In this document: positions 33,375 to 41,915 of the stretch, piece by piece
Numbering within the stretch: position 1 is the stretch's first letter
Layout: every line of letters begins with the position of its first letter
Assembly: GCA_043740085.1 (NCBI GenBank)
Contig: JAYUCY010000125.1
Coordinates: 24,857-88,856 of the forward strand
From: UBA668 sp043740085
Lineage (GTDB): Bacteria > Actinomycetota > Acidimicrobiia > Acidimicrobiales > Ilumatobacteraceae
Direction of reading: 5' to 3'
DNA length: 64,000 bases
Notes under the pieces: generated by a model
Seen by the model: only the letters and a program-made list of their open reading frames with translations
What the model was told of the DNA's origin: nothing
The model's database searches: none
Program-made: the position numbers and the translations under genes

Positions 33375-34759
33375 CTCGCAGGCGCCAGCGGCAGGGTGGC
33401 GACGAACTCGGCTCCTGTGTCCGACGACCCAACAACCAACGACCCGCCGTGCAGTTCGGTGACCCGACGAGCGATGGACAGGCCGAGGCCGGCGCCGCCC
33501 TCGTCGGTGGTGCGCGCTTCGTCGAGTCGCGTAAACGGCTCGAAGATGCGCTCGCGCTCGCCCTCGGGGATCGGGGCGCCGTCATTCCACACGTGCATTC
33601 GGGCCACGTCACCCTCCACTCCAACCGTGATTCGCACCGCCTGATGTGCGTGGCGAAGTGCGTTGTCCACAAGGTTGCGCACCAGCCGCACGAGCAGCGC
33701 GACGTCGGCTGCCACCCATGCGCCGCTGCTCTCGACGGTGACCCGTTGATCGGTATACCGCGCCAGCTCCACGTTGACCAATGCAGCAAGATCTAGCCGC
33801 TCCGTTGTCGGCAGCCGGCCACCACCATCCACGCGCGCAAGGTCGAGTAGCTCGCCGGCCAGTGACTGCAGGCGGTCAATGTCCACCATCACCTCGGTCG
33901 CGGTGGCCGGCCAGTTGGTGCCGTTCGGGTACGCAAGGCCGACTTCCAGCTGGGCCCGCGCCGAGGCGAGCGGACTGCGCAGCTCGTGGGACGCATCTGC
34001 AAGGAACTGCCGACGAGCTGCAGCCGCCTCGTCGATTCGCTCCAGTAGCCCGTTCATTGTTGCGGCCAACCGATCCAGCTCAGCGGCGCGCGCGTGCGCT
34101 GAAATGCGCTGATCGGGCCGTGTCCCCGGGATGGCGGCGACCTCGCGGCGCATGCGTTCCACTGGCGACAGCGAACGGCCGACCACGAACCAGATGCCGG
34201 CCACAGCCAGCAACGTCAGCAGTGGCAACCCGACCCAGAGCCCGGCCACGAGAGCGGCCACCGACTTCTCTGCCGCCCGCAAGGAAGAAGCGGCGTACAC
34301 GGTGAGCGGCCCGACCGGCGTGTCCACCGTGCGTGCAACCACCCGATAGTGCGTGCTCCCAACGCCACCAACCACAGGGCCTGGCACGGTCTGCGCCGCC
34401 TGGGCACCCACCGCCGGGGCCGGGAACACGTCGAGGCGCACGGTGGCAGCGAGCCCCGGCGAGATGGCCACGACCACACGGTCGCCGGTGATCACCTGCA
34501 CCTGCCCGGTGTCGACACCGGTCGCGGTCAGCGTGGGTGAGAGCTCGCCCTGTTCGGCCAAGTTGGCCACGAACTCAACCTGTCGGCTGAGCTGTTGGTC
34601 GGCGTCGTCGACCAATGTCGAGCGCAGCCAGCGCGTCACCAGTAGCCCCGTCGCCAGCAACGTAAGGGCCACCACAATCGTTGCCACCGCCGTGACGCGC
34701 AGCCGTAGCGACGTGTTGCGCAGCCGACCGGCGATCCGCGCCGAACGACCCGCCATCAC
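33371..34759 (-). CDS. Sensor histidine kinase (OmpR-partner type)
   Basis: 462 residues. Transmembrane helices near residues 20-42 and 170-195 flank an extracytoplasmic sensor of about 125 residues. A HAMP-type region follows. The H-box is FLADASHELRSPLASA, the N-box is RLVRNLVDNALRHA, and the G-box is GGAGLGLSIARR. The kinase gene starts 4 bp inside its response-regulator partner. The signal sensed is unknown. Confidence 0.92.
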   Translation of the reverse strand: MMAGRSARIAGRLRNTSLRLRVTAVATIVVALTLLATGLLVTRWLRSTLVDDADQQLSRQVEFVANLAEQGELSPTLTATGVDTGQVQVITGDRVVVAISPGLAATVRLDVFPAPAVGAQAAQTVPGPVVGGVGSTHYRVVARTVDTPVGPLTVYAASSLRAAEKSVAALVAGLWVGLPLLTLLAVAGIWFVVGRSLSPVERMRREVAAIPGTRPDQRISAHARAAELDRLAATMNGLLERIDEAAAARRQFLADASHELRSPLASARAQLEVGLAYPNGTNWPATATEVMVDIDRLQSLAGELLDLARVDGGGRLPTTERLDLAALVNVELARYTDQRVTVESSGAWVAADVALLVRLVRNLVDNALRHAHQAVRITVGVEGDVARMHVWNDGAPIPEGERERIFEPFTRLDEARTTDEGGAGLGLSIARRVTELHGGSLVVGSSDTGAEFVATLPLAPAS

Positions 34760-35415
34760 ACCACCGCCAGGCGGTAGCCGCCACCACGAATCGTTTCGAT
34801 TCGATCGGCGCCCAGCTTGCGGCGCAGCGCGTGGACGTGCACCTCAACCACGTTGTCGGGTCCATCGAAGGTGTCGTCCCACACGTTGTCGAGAATGTCG
34901 CGCTTGGGCACCACCTCACCGGGCCGACAGGCCAGGCACTCGAGGATCGCAAACTCGCGCGTCGTCAGCACTACCTCCACACCATCGACAGTGCAGCGGC
35001 GCGCAGCCGGCGACAGCGTGATCTTGCCGACGGTCATCTCGTTGATACTGCGGCCGCTGGCCCGACGAATCAGCGCGCGTAGACGCGCCACCAACACCAC
35101 ATACGAGAAGGGTTTGGAGAGAAAGTCGTCGGCACCGGTGTCGAGCGCCTCTGCCTCGTCGAACTCCCCGTCCTTCGCGGTCAGCATCAGGATGGGGGTG
35201 TCGATGCCGCGGCTGCGCACCTCGGCACACACCCGGTAGCCGTTCATGCCGGGCAGCATGATGTCCAACACGATGGCGTCGTAGCGGTTCTCGGTGGCAG
35301 CCCACAAGCCCTGGGGCCCGGAATGAGCAACGTCGACGGTGAAGCCTTCGGCCTGCAGCCCGCGTTGGACTGCCGCCGCCAGGCGCACCTCGTCATCGAC
35401 CACCAGCACTCGCAT
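34756..35415 (-). CDS. OmpR-family response regulator
   Basis: About 219 residues. The receiver begins MRVLVVDDEVRLA; the phosphoacceptor is in AIVLDIMLPGMNG and the conserved Lys in FLSKPF. A winged-helix effector ends with VVEVHVHALRRKLGADRIETIRGGGYRL. The ATG at 35415 gives the standard start. It is encoded with its kinase and is divergent from an htrA gene, with CTTCAGC direct repeats between them. Confidence 0.93.
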   Translation of the reverse strand: MRVLVVDDEVRLAAAVQRGLQAEGFTVDVAHSGPQGLWAATENRYDAIVLDIMLPGMNGYRVCAEVRSRGIDTPILMLTAKDGEFDEAEALDTGADDFLSKPFSYVVLVARLRALIRRASGRSINEMTVGKITLSPAARRCTVDGVEVVLTTREFAILECLACRPGEVVPKRDILDNVWDDTFDGPDNVVEVHVHALRRKLGADRIETIRGGGYRLAVV

Positions 35416-35467
35416 GGTGTGCATTGTCGCACCGATACACCGCTGTTGCTCGGGTCACTGCCGAGTG

Positions 35468-35495
35468 GCTGAAGACGACTTCAGCAAGCTTCAGC
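35468..35495. promoter_or_regulatory. CTTCAGC repeat, likely response-regulator operator
   Basis: CTTCAGC at 35479-35485 and 35489-35495 (10-bp period), plus its reverse complement GCTGAAG at 35468-35474. Ten-bp direct repeats suit OmpR-type regulators. The cluster lies between the response-regulator gene (start 35415) and htrA (start 35529). Confidence 0.55.
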
Positions 35496-35528
35496 GTCCG
35501 CTCAGGGGCCCGCTGGCATCATCTGTCA

Positions 35529-36698
35529 ATGACACTCCTCGTGGATGAACTCCCCCAGCACAGGCCTCCGTCGCCGCTCCCGCCCCCGCCACCTCCCTCC
35601 TTGCCCGAGGCAACGGCGCCAACCCGGTCCTCCCGCCCGGGTCGGTTGGTAGGAGCGGCGGCGGCTTGTGTTGTTCTCTCCGCGGGTGTTGCCTACGGCA
35701 CCGTTCGCCTCACCGAGCAGGACGGAACCAAGGTCTCGTACGTCGCCACCGGTTCGGGGGCCGACGGTTCGGCCGCCACCAATGACCTCTACGCACTGCT
35801 TGCGAAGGCAGAGCCTGCCGTCGCCGCCATCGAAGTCTCCGCCGGAGACGGCACTGACCTCACCCCGATCGCCGCCGGCTCTGGTGTGGTCATTTCCAAT
35901 GACGGCCTGATGCTGACGAATGCTCACGTCGTGTTGGTCACCGACCAGCAGGGCAACGCGATCAAGAACCCGACGTTCACCGTCAAGATGTTCGACGGTA
36001 CGGTGCGCTCGGCCACGGTCTTGGGCGCCTCCGCTGACTACGACGTGGCGCTGCTGCAGCTCGACGACACCAGCAACCTCCACCCCCTCGCGTTGGCCGA
36101 CTCCTCCACCATCCGCGTCGGCGACGACGTGGTCGCCATCGGCAACGCCCTCGACTTGGGCGACTCGCCCACTGTCACCACCGGCATCGTGTCCGCCCTT
36201 GACCGCACTCTGCAGGAGTCCGCCACGATCACACTGCACGGTCTCATCCAGACCGACGCAGCGATCAACCACGGCAACTCGGGCGGCGCGCTGGTCAACA
36301 GAAATGGCGAGCTGATCGGTATCAACTCGGCCGGCATCCCCGACGCTCAGAACGTCGGCTTCGCGATCTCCGTCGCCACCATCAAGCCGTTGCTCGACGA
36401 CCTCAAGGCTGGCAGGACCGTTGTGGCTTCACCGATCGGTTTCATCGGCGTCAATGTTGTCGAGACTCCATTCGGCGTCACCGTCACCACGGTGCAAGAC
36501 GGCACCCCAGCGGCTCACGTCGGCATCAAAGCCGGCGACATCATCACCAAGGTCGGTGATTCCACCGTCGCCACCGCCAACCAGCTGTCTACCGTCCTGC
36601 GTGGCACCAGCCCCGGCGCCACCGTCACCGTCACCGTCGAACGCGACGGCGCTCCCAAGACGTTTGAAGTCACCCTCGCCGAACGCCCCACCAACTAA
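35529..36698 (+). CDS. HtrA/DegP-like membrane-anchored serine protease with PDZ domain
   Basis: 389 residues. A proline-rich cytoplasmic tail is followed by one transmembrane helix (about 37-60). The trypsin-like protease domain has His in LTNAHVV, Asp in ADYDVALLQLD and nucleophile Ser in NHGNSGGALVN. A C-terminal PDZ domain (about 295-385) starts at IGFIGVNVVETP. The protein degrades or refolds damaged exported proteins. It is divergent from a two-component system that probably controls it. Confidence 0.92.
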   Translation: MTLLVDELPQHRPPSPLPPPPPPSLPEATAPTRSSRPGRLVGAAAACVVLSAGVAYGTVRLTEQDGTKVSYVATGSGADGSAATNDLYALLAKAEPAVAAIEVSAGDGTDLTPIAAGSGVVISNDGLMLTNAHVVLVTDQQGNAIKNPTFTVKMFDGTVRSATVLGASADYDVALLQLDDTSNLHPLALADSSTIRVGDDVVAIGNALDLGDSPTVTTGIVSALDRTLQESATITLHGLIQTDAAINHGNSGGALVNRNGELIGINSAGIPDAQNVGFAISVATIKPLLDDLKAGRTVVASPIGFIGVNVVETPFGVTVTTVQDGTPAAHVGIKAGDIITKVGDSTVATANQLSTVLRGTSPGATVTVTVERDGAPKTFEVTLAERPTN

Positions 36699-36717
36699 TG
36701 GGAGCAGACCGGACCAA

Positions 36718-37626
36718 CTAGCGCTGTTCGGCTTCAGCCCGCGCTTTGCTGGCGTCGAAGGCAGCGGTGACCTGATCGTAGGTCAGCGTTGCCTCCGGCG
36801 CTTCAGCGCGTCGGTACGTGTTCTCCTGCGGCGCCTCCCTACCGAAACGCTTGAAGAACATATAGATCACAATCGTCCACAGGAATATGCCACCGCCGAC
36901 TTTCATGATCAGTCCGGCAACCTGCTGATCGTTGATGGCGTCGATGTTCCACACACGCACCGGCTGGTCGCCGTAGTGGCTGTAGACCGGCTTCTCGGCC
37001 ATCGCCAGCCATGCGGCCGGCACGGTGGGTATGACACCGAACAAGAACAGATACATCATCTTGCCGCCGTGCTTCATTTGCAGCTCGGGCAGCGGGCCAA
37101 CCACCGGCATCCACGCCAGCACTGCGGTAAGAACGACCATCAGGTGCAGCGAGAAGTGCAACGGGCCGTTGACCGTCGTGGTGTTCACCACGCCGGTGAT
37201 GTGCGTGATCATCACCATCGCGTTGAACAGCACCGCCGCCACCACGGGCTTGGAGAAGAAGCGCACGATGCGATAGGTCAGCCCGTCGCCGACCAAGACT
37301 CGCAGTAACCACTCCGGCGTCGCCAACAGCACCAGCGGCGGCAGGAAATAGCTGAGCATCATGTGCTGCAACATGTGCGCGCTGTAGAGATAGTCCTCAC
37401 CGATCTGGTGAATCGGCCACGTACTGGCAGCGAACAGCATCACCATCGAGCCGGCGAAACAACTCAACTGTCGACGAGTGACTACCTCTTCGCCGGGGCC
37501 GACCGCCCTGGGGCCGATGACACGCACCATGTACGTATAGGCGCCGATGAGGAAGCCGACCAGGAGGTAGACCTCGATGTTCGGCTGAAAACGCCACGGA
37601 TCCGCGAACGGCGTGGCGGCAAACAT
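36718..37626 (-). CDS. ctaG: Cytochrome c oxidase assembly factor CtaG
   Basis: A 302-residue caa3_CtaG-family protein with about seven transmembrane helices. It shows HMLQHMMLSYFLPPLVLLATP, HITGVVNTTTVNGPLHFSLHLMVV and GVIPTVPAAWLAMAE, all conserved in the family. It helps insert copper into caa3-type oxidase. The ATG at 37626 lies 4 bp after the stop of subunit IV. It is the last gene of the oxidase unit. Confidence 0.9.
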   Translation of the reverse strand: MFAATPFADPWRFQPNIEVYLLVGFLIGAYTYMVRVIGPRAVGPGEEVVTRRQLSCFAGSMVMLFAASTWPIHQIGEDYLYSAHMLQHMMLSYFLPPLVLLATPEWLLRVLVGDGLTYRIVRFFSKPVVAAVLFNAMVMITHITGVVNTTTVNGPLHFSLHLMVVLTAVLAWMPVVGPLPELQMKHGGKMMYLFLFGVIPTVPAAWLAMAEKPVYSHYGDQPVRVWNIDAINDQQVAGLIMKVGGGIFLWTIVIYMFFKRFGREAPQENTYRRAEAPEATLTYDQVTAAFDASKARAEAEQR

Positions 37627-37630
37627 CAGC

Positions 37631-37984
37631 TCACCTGGCGAAGAACTGGAAGGTCGAGAGGAAAACTGCGTACACCAGCACGGCAAGTCCGAGCCCAATG
37701 TAGAACAGGACGCTGAACAGCTTGTTGTCGAACTTCAAGTGCATGAAGACCAGCACGATCATGAAGAACTTGATGGTCATCAGGATCAGCAGCAGCGGCG
37801 TAGCGAACCCACCGATGTGAATCCAATACGTGGACGTCTCCAACGCGGTCAGCAACGCGAGAACCAGCGCGACCTTGATGAAGTAGCCGTCGGTTGGCGT
37901 GTGGTGGCCACTGTCGGCATGCGCGTCAGCGTTCGCCGCTGCCGTGTGCCCCTGGTCTTCAACGTGTTCGGTGACTGCGCTCAT
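37631..37984 (-). CDS. Cytochrome c oxidase subunit IV-like protein
   Basis: 117 residues: a His/Asp-rich N-terminus (about 30 residues) and three transmembrane helices. The stretch MTIKFFMIVLVFMHLKFDNKLF matches the COX4/CyoD-type (prokaryotic subunit IV) family. It stabilises the core complex. It is placed between ctaE and ctaG, with 10 bp and 4 bp gaps. Confidence 0.85.
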   Translation of the reverse strand: MSAVTEHVEDQGHTAAANADAHADSGHHTPTDGYFIKVALVLALLTALETSTYWIHIGGFATPLLLILMTIKFFMIVLVFMHLKFDNKLFSVLFYIGLGLAVLVYAVFLSTFQFFAR

Positions 37985-37994
37985 GTGCGATACC

Positions 37995-38657
37995 TCAGGC
38001 CGGGATCAGGTAGACGAGGGTGAAGATGACAACCCAGACGACGTCGACGAAGTGCCAGTAAAGGCCGACCATCTCGACTACCTCGGCCTTGTCACCCGAG
38101 ATGCGACCGCGGCCGATGATGGCTGCGAGCGCAATCAACATGATCACACCCAGCGTCACGTGCACGCCGTGGAAACCGGTGAGGGTGAAGAAGCTGGAGG
38201 AGAACAGGCTGGTGGTGAAGCCGAGGCCCTCGTTGTAGAAGGCGGTGAACTCGTACACCTGGCCGCCGACGAACAGCGCACCCAACAGCGCAGTGGCCAT
38301 CAGCCACAGCCGGGTGTTCTTGTCGTCGAGCCGCTTGGCTGAGTTCACGGCCAGCACCATGGTGAGGGAGCTCATCAGCAAGACGAAACTGCTGACCGAG
38401 GTGAGCGGAATGTCGAACACCTGAGCCGGCCCGGGGCCGGAACCGTGGCGGCCGCGGTACAGCATGTAGGTGCTGATGAGGCCGCCGAACAGCAAACACT
38501 CGCTGCCCAGGAACAGCCACATAGCCATCTTGTTGTTGCTGAGCCCGGTAGCGGTGACGTGTGCATCGCCGTGACCGTGATCGTCATGGCCATGATCGTC
38601 GTGGCCGGCGGCCTCGACGTGCACAGCTTCAGATTGGTGAGTCGTGATATCAGCCAA
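37995..38657 (-). CDS. ctaE: Cytochrome c oxidase subunit III
   Basis: About 220 residues. A His/Asp-rich N-terminal tail precedes five transmembrane helices. Conserved features are FLGSECLLFGGL, the glutamate of GQVYEFTAF, FFTLTGFHGVHVTLGVI and GLYWHFVDVVWVVIF. A TTG start at 38657 is supported by AAGGAG ten bases upstream; the start lies inside the end of ctaD (8 bp overlap). No earlier ATG gives a sensible protein. Confidence 0.92.
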   Translation of the reverse strand: MADITTHQSEAVHVEAAGHDDHGHDDHGHGDAHVTATGLSNNKMAMWLFLGSECLLFGGLISTYMLYRGRHGSGPGPAQVFDIPLTSVSSFVLLMSSLTMVLAVNSAKRLDDKNTRLWLMATALLGALFVGGQVYEFTAFYNEGLGFTTSLFSSSFFTLTGFHGVHVTLGVIMLIALAAIIGRGRISGDKAEVVEMVGLYWHFVDVVWVVIFTLVYLIPA

Positions 38658-40671
38658 TTGACGCCAACTCCTTGGTCGGACCGCTGCCCTCGATGGGCGG
38701 GTCGTAATCACTGTCGTCAGCCACCGACGGCTCGAGTACCCAGCCAAACAGGGCGATCACCAAAATACCGGCGCCGACAACGGAGAGCATCAGGTTGAAG
38801 ATAACGCCATAGGCAATCACCGGGAAGGCAAGAGCGAGCACGATCGGCCAGTACGACGGCGACGGCAAATGGATGTGCGCATCCCCTGCGGCCTCTTCGA
38901 TGGCGAGCACTTCCTCGCCGGTCTTCACTTTCACCAGCCGTAGGCCAGCGTCCGTGTCGACTTCCTCGTACTTGCGGTGGAAGAACTCGTCGAGCGCGTG
39001 GACGGTGGGCACGCTGTCGAAGTTGTGTTCCTTCGGCGGGCTGGCCGTCATCCACTCCAGGGTGCGGGCATCCCACGGGTCGAGCGGCGCCTTGGCGCCC
39101 TTCTTCGTCGTATAGAAGATGTTGATCACGAAGAGCAACACACCCGTTGCAATCGTGAACGAGCCGAGGGTGGAGACCTTGTTCCAGAACGCGAGGTTGA
39201 AAAACCCTTCGCCCGTCAGCTTCAAGGGCCACACAACCATGCGGCGCGGCTGGCCTTGCATACCGAGAATGTGCATCGGGGCGAACGTCAGGTTGATACC
39301 GAAGAACATCAGCCAGAAGTTCCACTTACCAAGGCGTTCGCTGAGCATCTTGCCAAACATCTTGGGCCACCAGTAGTAGAAACCGGCGAACAGGCCCATG
39401 ACGGCGCCACCGACGATGACGTAGTGGAAGTGCGCCACGATGTGGTACGTGTCGGTCTGCTGCGTATCAGCTGGCGCCGAGGCGTGTGTGACACCCGACA
39501 AACCTCCGATTGTAAAGAGCACGATGACGCCGACGGCGAAGTTCATTGCGGTGGTGAACCACAGCTTGCCGCCCCACAGGGTGAGCGTCCAGTTGCAGAT
39601 CTTCACACCGGTGGGGATTGCGATGAGCATCGTCGACGCCGAAAAGACAGCCACGCTGACCGGGCCGAGGCCGCTGGCGAACATGTGGTGAGCCCACACA
39701 CCCCAGCCGACAAAGCCAATGGCTGCGCCGGAGAAGACCACGAACTTGTAGCCGAACAGCGGCTTGCGGGCAAACGTCGGCAGCACTTCAGAGATGATGC
39801 CGAAGCTGGGCAGGATGAGGATGTACACCTCTGGGTGACCAAAGATCCAGAACAGGTGCTGCCAGAGCAACGGGTCGGCGCCCTTGTCCACATCAAAGAA
39901 CGCGGCACCGAAGTTTCGTTGGAAGCTGAGCAGGAACAGCGCCACCGTGATCACCGGCACGGCGAACAGCAGCAGGAACTGCACGACCAACTGCATCCAG
40001 GTGAACACCGGCATCCGCATCAGCGACATGCCCGGTGCCCGCATGTTGATGATGGTGACGATCAGGTTGATGGCACCGATCAACGACGCAATACCCGTGA
40101 TCTGCAAGCCCAGCACCCAGAAGTCGATGCCGTGACTTGGCGAGAACAGCGGGCTGCTGTTGGGCGAGTACATGAACCAACCGCCGTCGGCTGCTCCGCC
40201 CAGGAACCAGGCACTGTTGAGGAACAGACCACCGAAGAGGAACAGCCAGAAGCCCGTCGCGTTGATGCGAGGGAACGCAACGTCGCGAGCACCAATCTGC
40301 AACGGCAGGAAATAGTTGGCGAAGGCAGCGGCCATGGGCATCACGAACAAGAAAATCATCGTGGTGGCGTGCATCGTGAACATCTGGTTGTACAAATCCG
40401 CGCTGAGCACGGTGTTGTCCGGGGCGGCCAACTGCAACCGAATCAGCAGTGCTTCTACACCACCAACCAGGAAGAAGAACAGCGCAACCGCGCCGTACAT
40501 GATGCCCAGCTTCTTGTGGTCGACCGTGAACACCCACGACTTCCAGCCGGTGGTGCTGACCGGGCGCTTGAACACGCCCATGGCCGCAGTGGGCGTGACC
40601 AACGCCGGTGGACTGGCAACTACGTCGCCGACGACGGCGGGGGCCAATGAGGGTCGTTCGATGATAGCCAT
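38650..40671 (-). CDS. ctaD: Cytochrome c oxidase subunit I
   Basis: 673 residues. It contains all catalytic ligands: the heme a His in FTMHATTMIF, the CuB His and cross-linked Tyr in GHPEVYILILPSFG, the CuB pair in VWAHHMFASG, and the heme a3/a pair in VAHFHYVIVGG. The E in PEVY marks an A1-type proton channel. The C-terminus carries an additional two-helix region after residue 600 (SPSYWPIVLALAF), as in actinobacterial oxidases. It reduces O2 to water and pumps protons. Confidence 0.97.
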   Translation of the reverse strand: MAIIERPSLAPAVVGDVVASPPALVTPTAAMGVFKRPVSTTGWKSWVFTVDHKKLGIMYGAVALFFFLVGGVEALLIRLQLAAPDNTVLSADLYNQMFTMHATTMIFLFVMPMAAAFANYFLPLQIGARDVAFPRINATGFWLFLFGGLFLNSAWFLGGAADGGWFMYSPNSSPLFSPSHGIDFWVLGLQITGIASLIGAINLIVTIINMRAPGMSLMRMPVFTWMQLVVQFLLLFAVPVITVALFLLSFQRNFGAAFFDVDKGADPLLWQHLFWIFGHPEVYILILPSFGIISEVLPTFARKPLFGYKFVVFSGAAIGFVGWGVWAHHMFASGLGPVSVAVFSASTMLIAIPTGVKICNWTLTLWGGKLWFTTAMNFAVGVIVLFTIGGLSGVTHASAPADTQQTDTYHIVAHFHYVIVGGAVMGLFAGFYYWWPKMFGKMLSERLGKWNFWLMFFGINLTFAPMHILGMQGQPRRMVVWPLKLTGEGFFNLAFWNKVSTLGSFTIATGVLLFVINIFYTTKKGAKAPLDPWDARTLEWMTASPPKEHNFDSVPTVHALDEFFHRKYEEVDTDAGLRLVKVKTGEEVLAIEEAAGDAHIHLPSPSYWPIVLALAFPVIAYGVIFNLMLSVVGAGILVIALFGWVLEPSVADDSDYDPPIEGSGPTKELASIG

Positions 40672-40685
40672 CTCGTTGGCTTCCT

Positions 40686-41915
40686 TTACTTCCGCTCGAG
40701 GAGGTAGGCAATGAGTTGGTCGATCTGATCCTCAGTGAGGTTCAGGTTCGGCATGCCTCGTGTCTTGCCGCCGGTGGCGGCCAATTTCGCAGGGTCTGCG
40801 TACATCGGCTTCATCGCCGGGGCATTGCGCAGCCAAGTGCGCAGGTTGGCCTCGTTGAAGCACTCTGGCGTGACGCCCTGCAGGTACAGCGCACCGAAGT
40901 CTTCTGGGGCGGCATTCCACAGCTTGTTGCGGCACTCGTCGGTGATCAGGTCGAACGTCCAGCCGCCGAACGCCGTGCGGGTCATCAGGTTGGTGAGGTT
41001 CGGCGCCGCACCGGACACGACATACAGGTCGGGAGCGGCCAGCACCGGGGTGCCGTCGGCGGTCTTCAGGTCGTTGACCTGGTGGCACTTGCTGCACTGC
41101 GCCTGGAAGGTGCCCTCACCGGTTGCGGCCAGCGTTCCCGCTTCCGGGGCCACGTAGTCGGCGGTTTGGTTGGTGACCCAGGTCTGGAAGTCGGCGGTGG
41201 TGAGCGCTATCGCCGCCTGGCGCATGCGGGCATGGCTGAGGCCACAGAACTCGGTGCACTGGCCGGTGTACAGGCCGGGCTGATCGGCCTGCATGCGAAG
41301 GGTGTGCAGACGGCCGGGCACGGCGTCGCGCTTACCGTTGAGGCGTGGGATCCAGTAGCTGTGGATGACATCGCGACTGGTGATGCGCAGCAGCACATCG
41401 GTGTCGGCGGGAATGACCAGCTCGCCACTGGTGACGATGGACTTGGTGATCTCGACACCGCCGCAGGTGCTGCCCTGCACGTAGTCGTACTCCCACCACC
41501 ACTGCTGGCCGGTGACGTTGATGACGCAGTCGTTGTCCTTCTTGTCCAGCGTGAAGACAGCGGCAACGCTGGGCACAGCGACCACCGCCAGGATGATGGC
41601 CGGCAAGATGGTGAGCAGGATCTCCAGCTTCGGATTGCCGTGCGTCTGCTCGGGAATCTCCTGGCCGCGGTCCTTGAACTTCCACACCGCGTAGCCGACG
41701 GCGGCAAACACGATGAGCCCAACGACAGCCGAAATATAGAAGAGTTCGCGCTGCAGACCATCGATCAAGCGGGCGTTTGAGCCGGCCGGCCGGAACGTGT
41801 CTTGCGGGGCGTTCTTCGCGCAGCCCGCCAACAGTACGCCCACGCCAACGGCGAGGGCAAGGGAGCGACGACCGGCACAACGACTCACCATATTCTTACG
41901 CTGCTCCATGCTCAC
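40686..41915 (-). CDS. ctaC: Cytochrome c oxidase subunit II with fused cytochrome c
   Basis: 409 residues. The signal/lipobox region ALAVGVGVLLAGCAKN suggests lipidation. Two transmembrane helices follow, then the CuA domain: VIHSYWIP and GQCTEFCGLSHARM give the two His, two Cys, Glu and Met ligands. The C-terminal cytochrome c domain has CSKCH for heme attachment and Met in RGMPNLNL, with two additional cysteines in between. The fused heme marks a caa3-type enzyme. It overlaps the upstream membrane gene by 4 bp. Confidence 0.95.
   Translation of the reverse strand: MSMEQRKNMVSRCAGRRSLALAVGVGVLLAGCAKNAPQDTFRPAGSNARLIDGLQRELFYISAVVGLIVFAAVGYAVWKFKDRGQEIPEQTHGNPKLEILLTILPAIILAVVAVPSVAAVFTLDKKDNDCVINVTGQQWWWEYDYVQGSTCGGVEITKSIVTSGELVIPADTDVLLRITSRDVIHSYWIPRLNGKRDAVPGRLHTLRMQADQPGLYTGQCTEFCGLSHARMRQAAIALTTADFQTWVTNQTADYVAPEAGTLAATGEGTFQAQCSKCHQVNDLKTADGTPVLAAPDLYVVSGAAPNLTNLMTRTAFGGWTFDLITDECRNKLWNAAPEDFGALYLQGVTPECFNEANLRTWLRNAPAMKPMYADPAKLAATGGKTRGMPNLNLTEDQIDQLIAYLLERK

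Noticed and set aside
38977..40650. 557-codon plus-strand frame antisense to ctaD
   Set aside because: ctaD has all oxidase motifs; the antisense product is His/Arg/Glu-rich with no domain.
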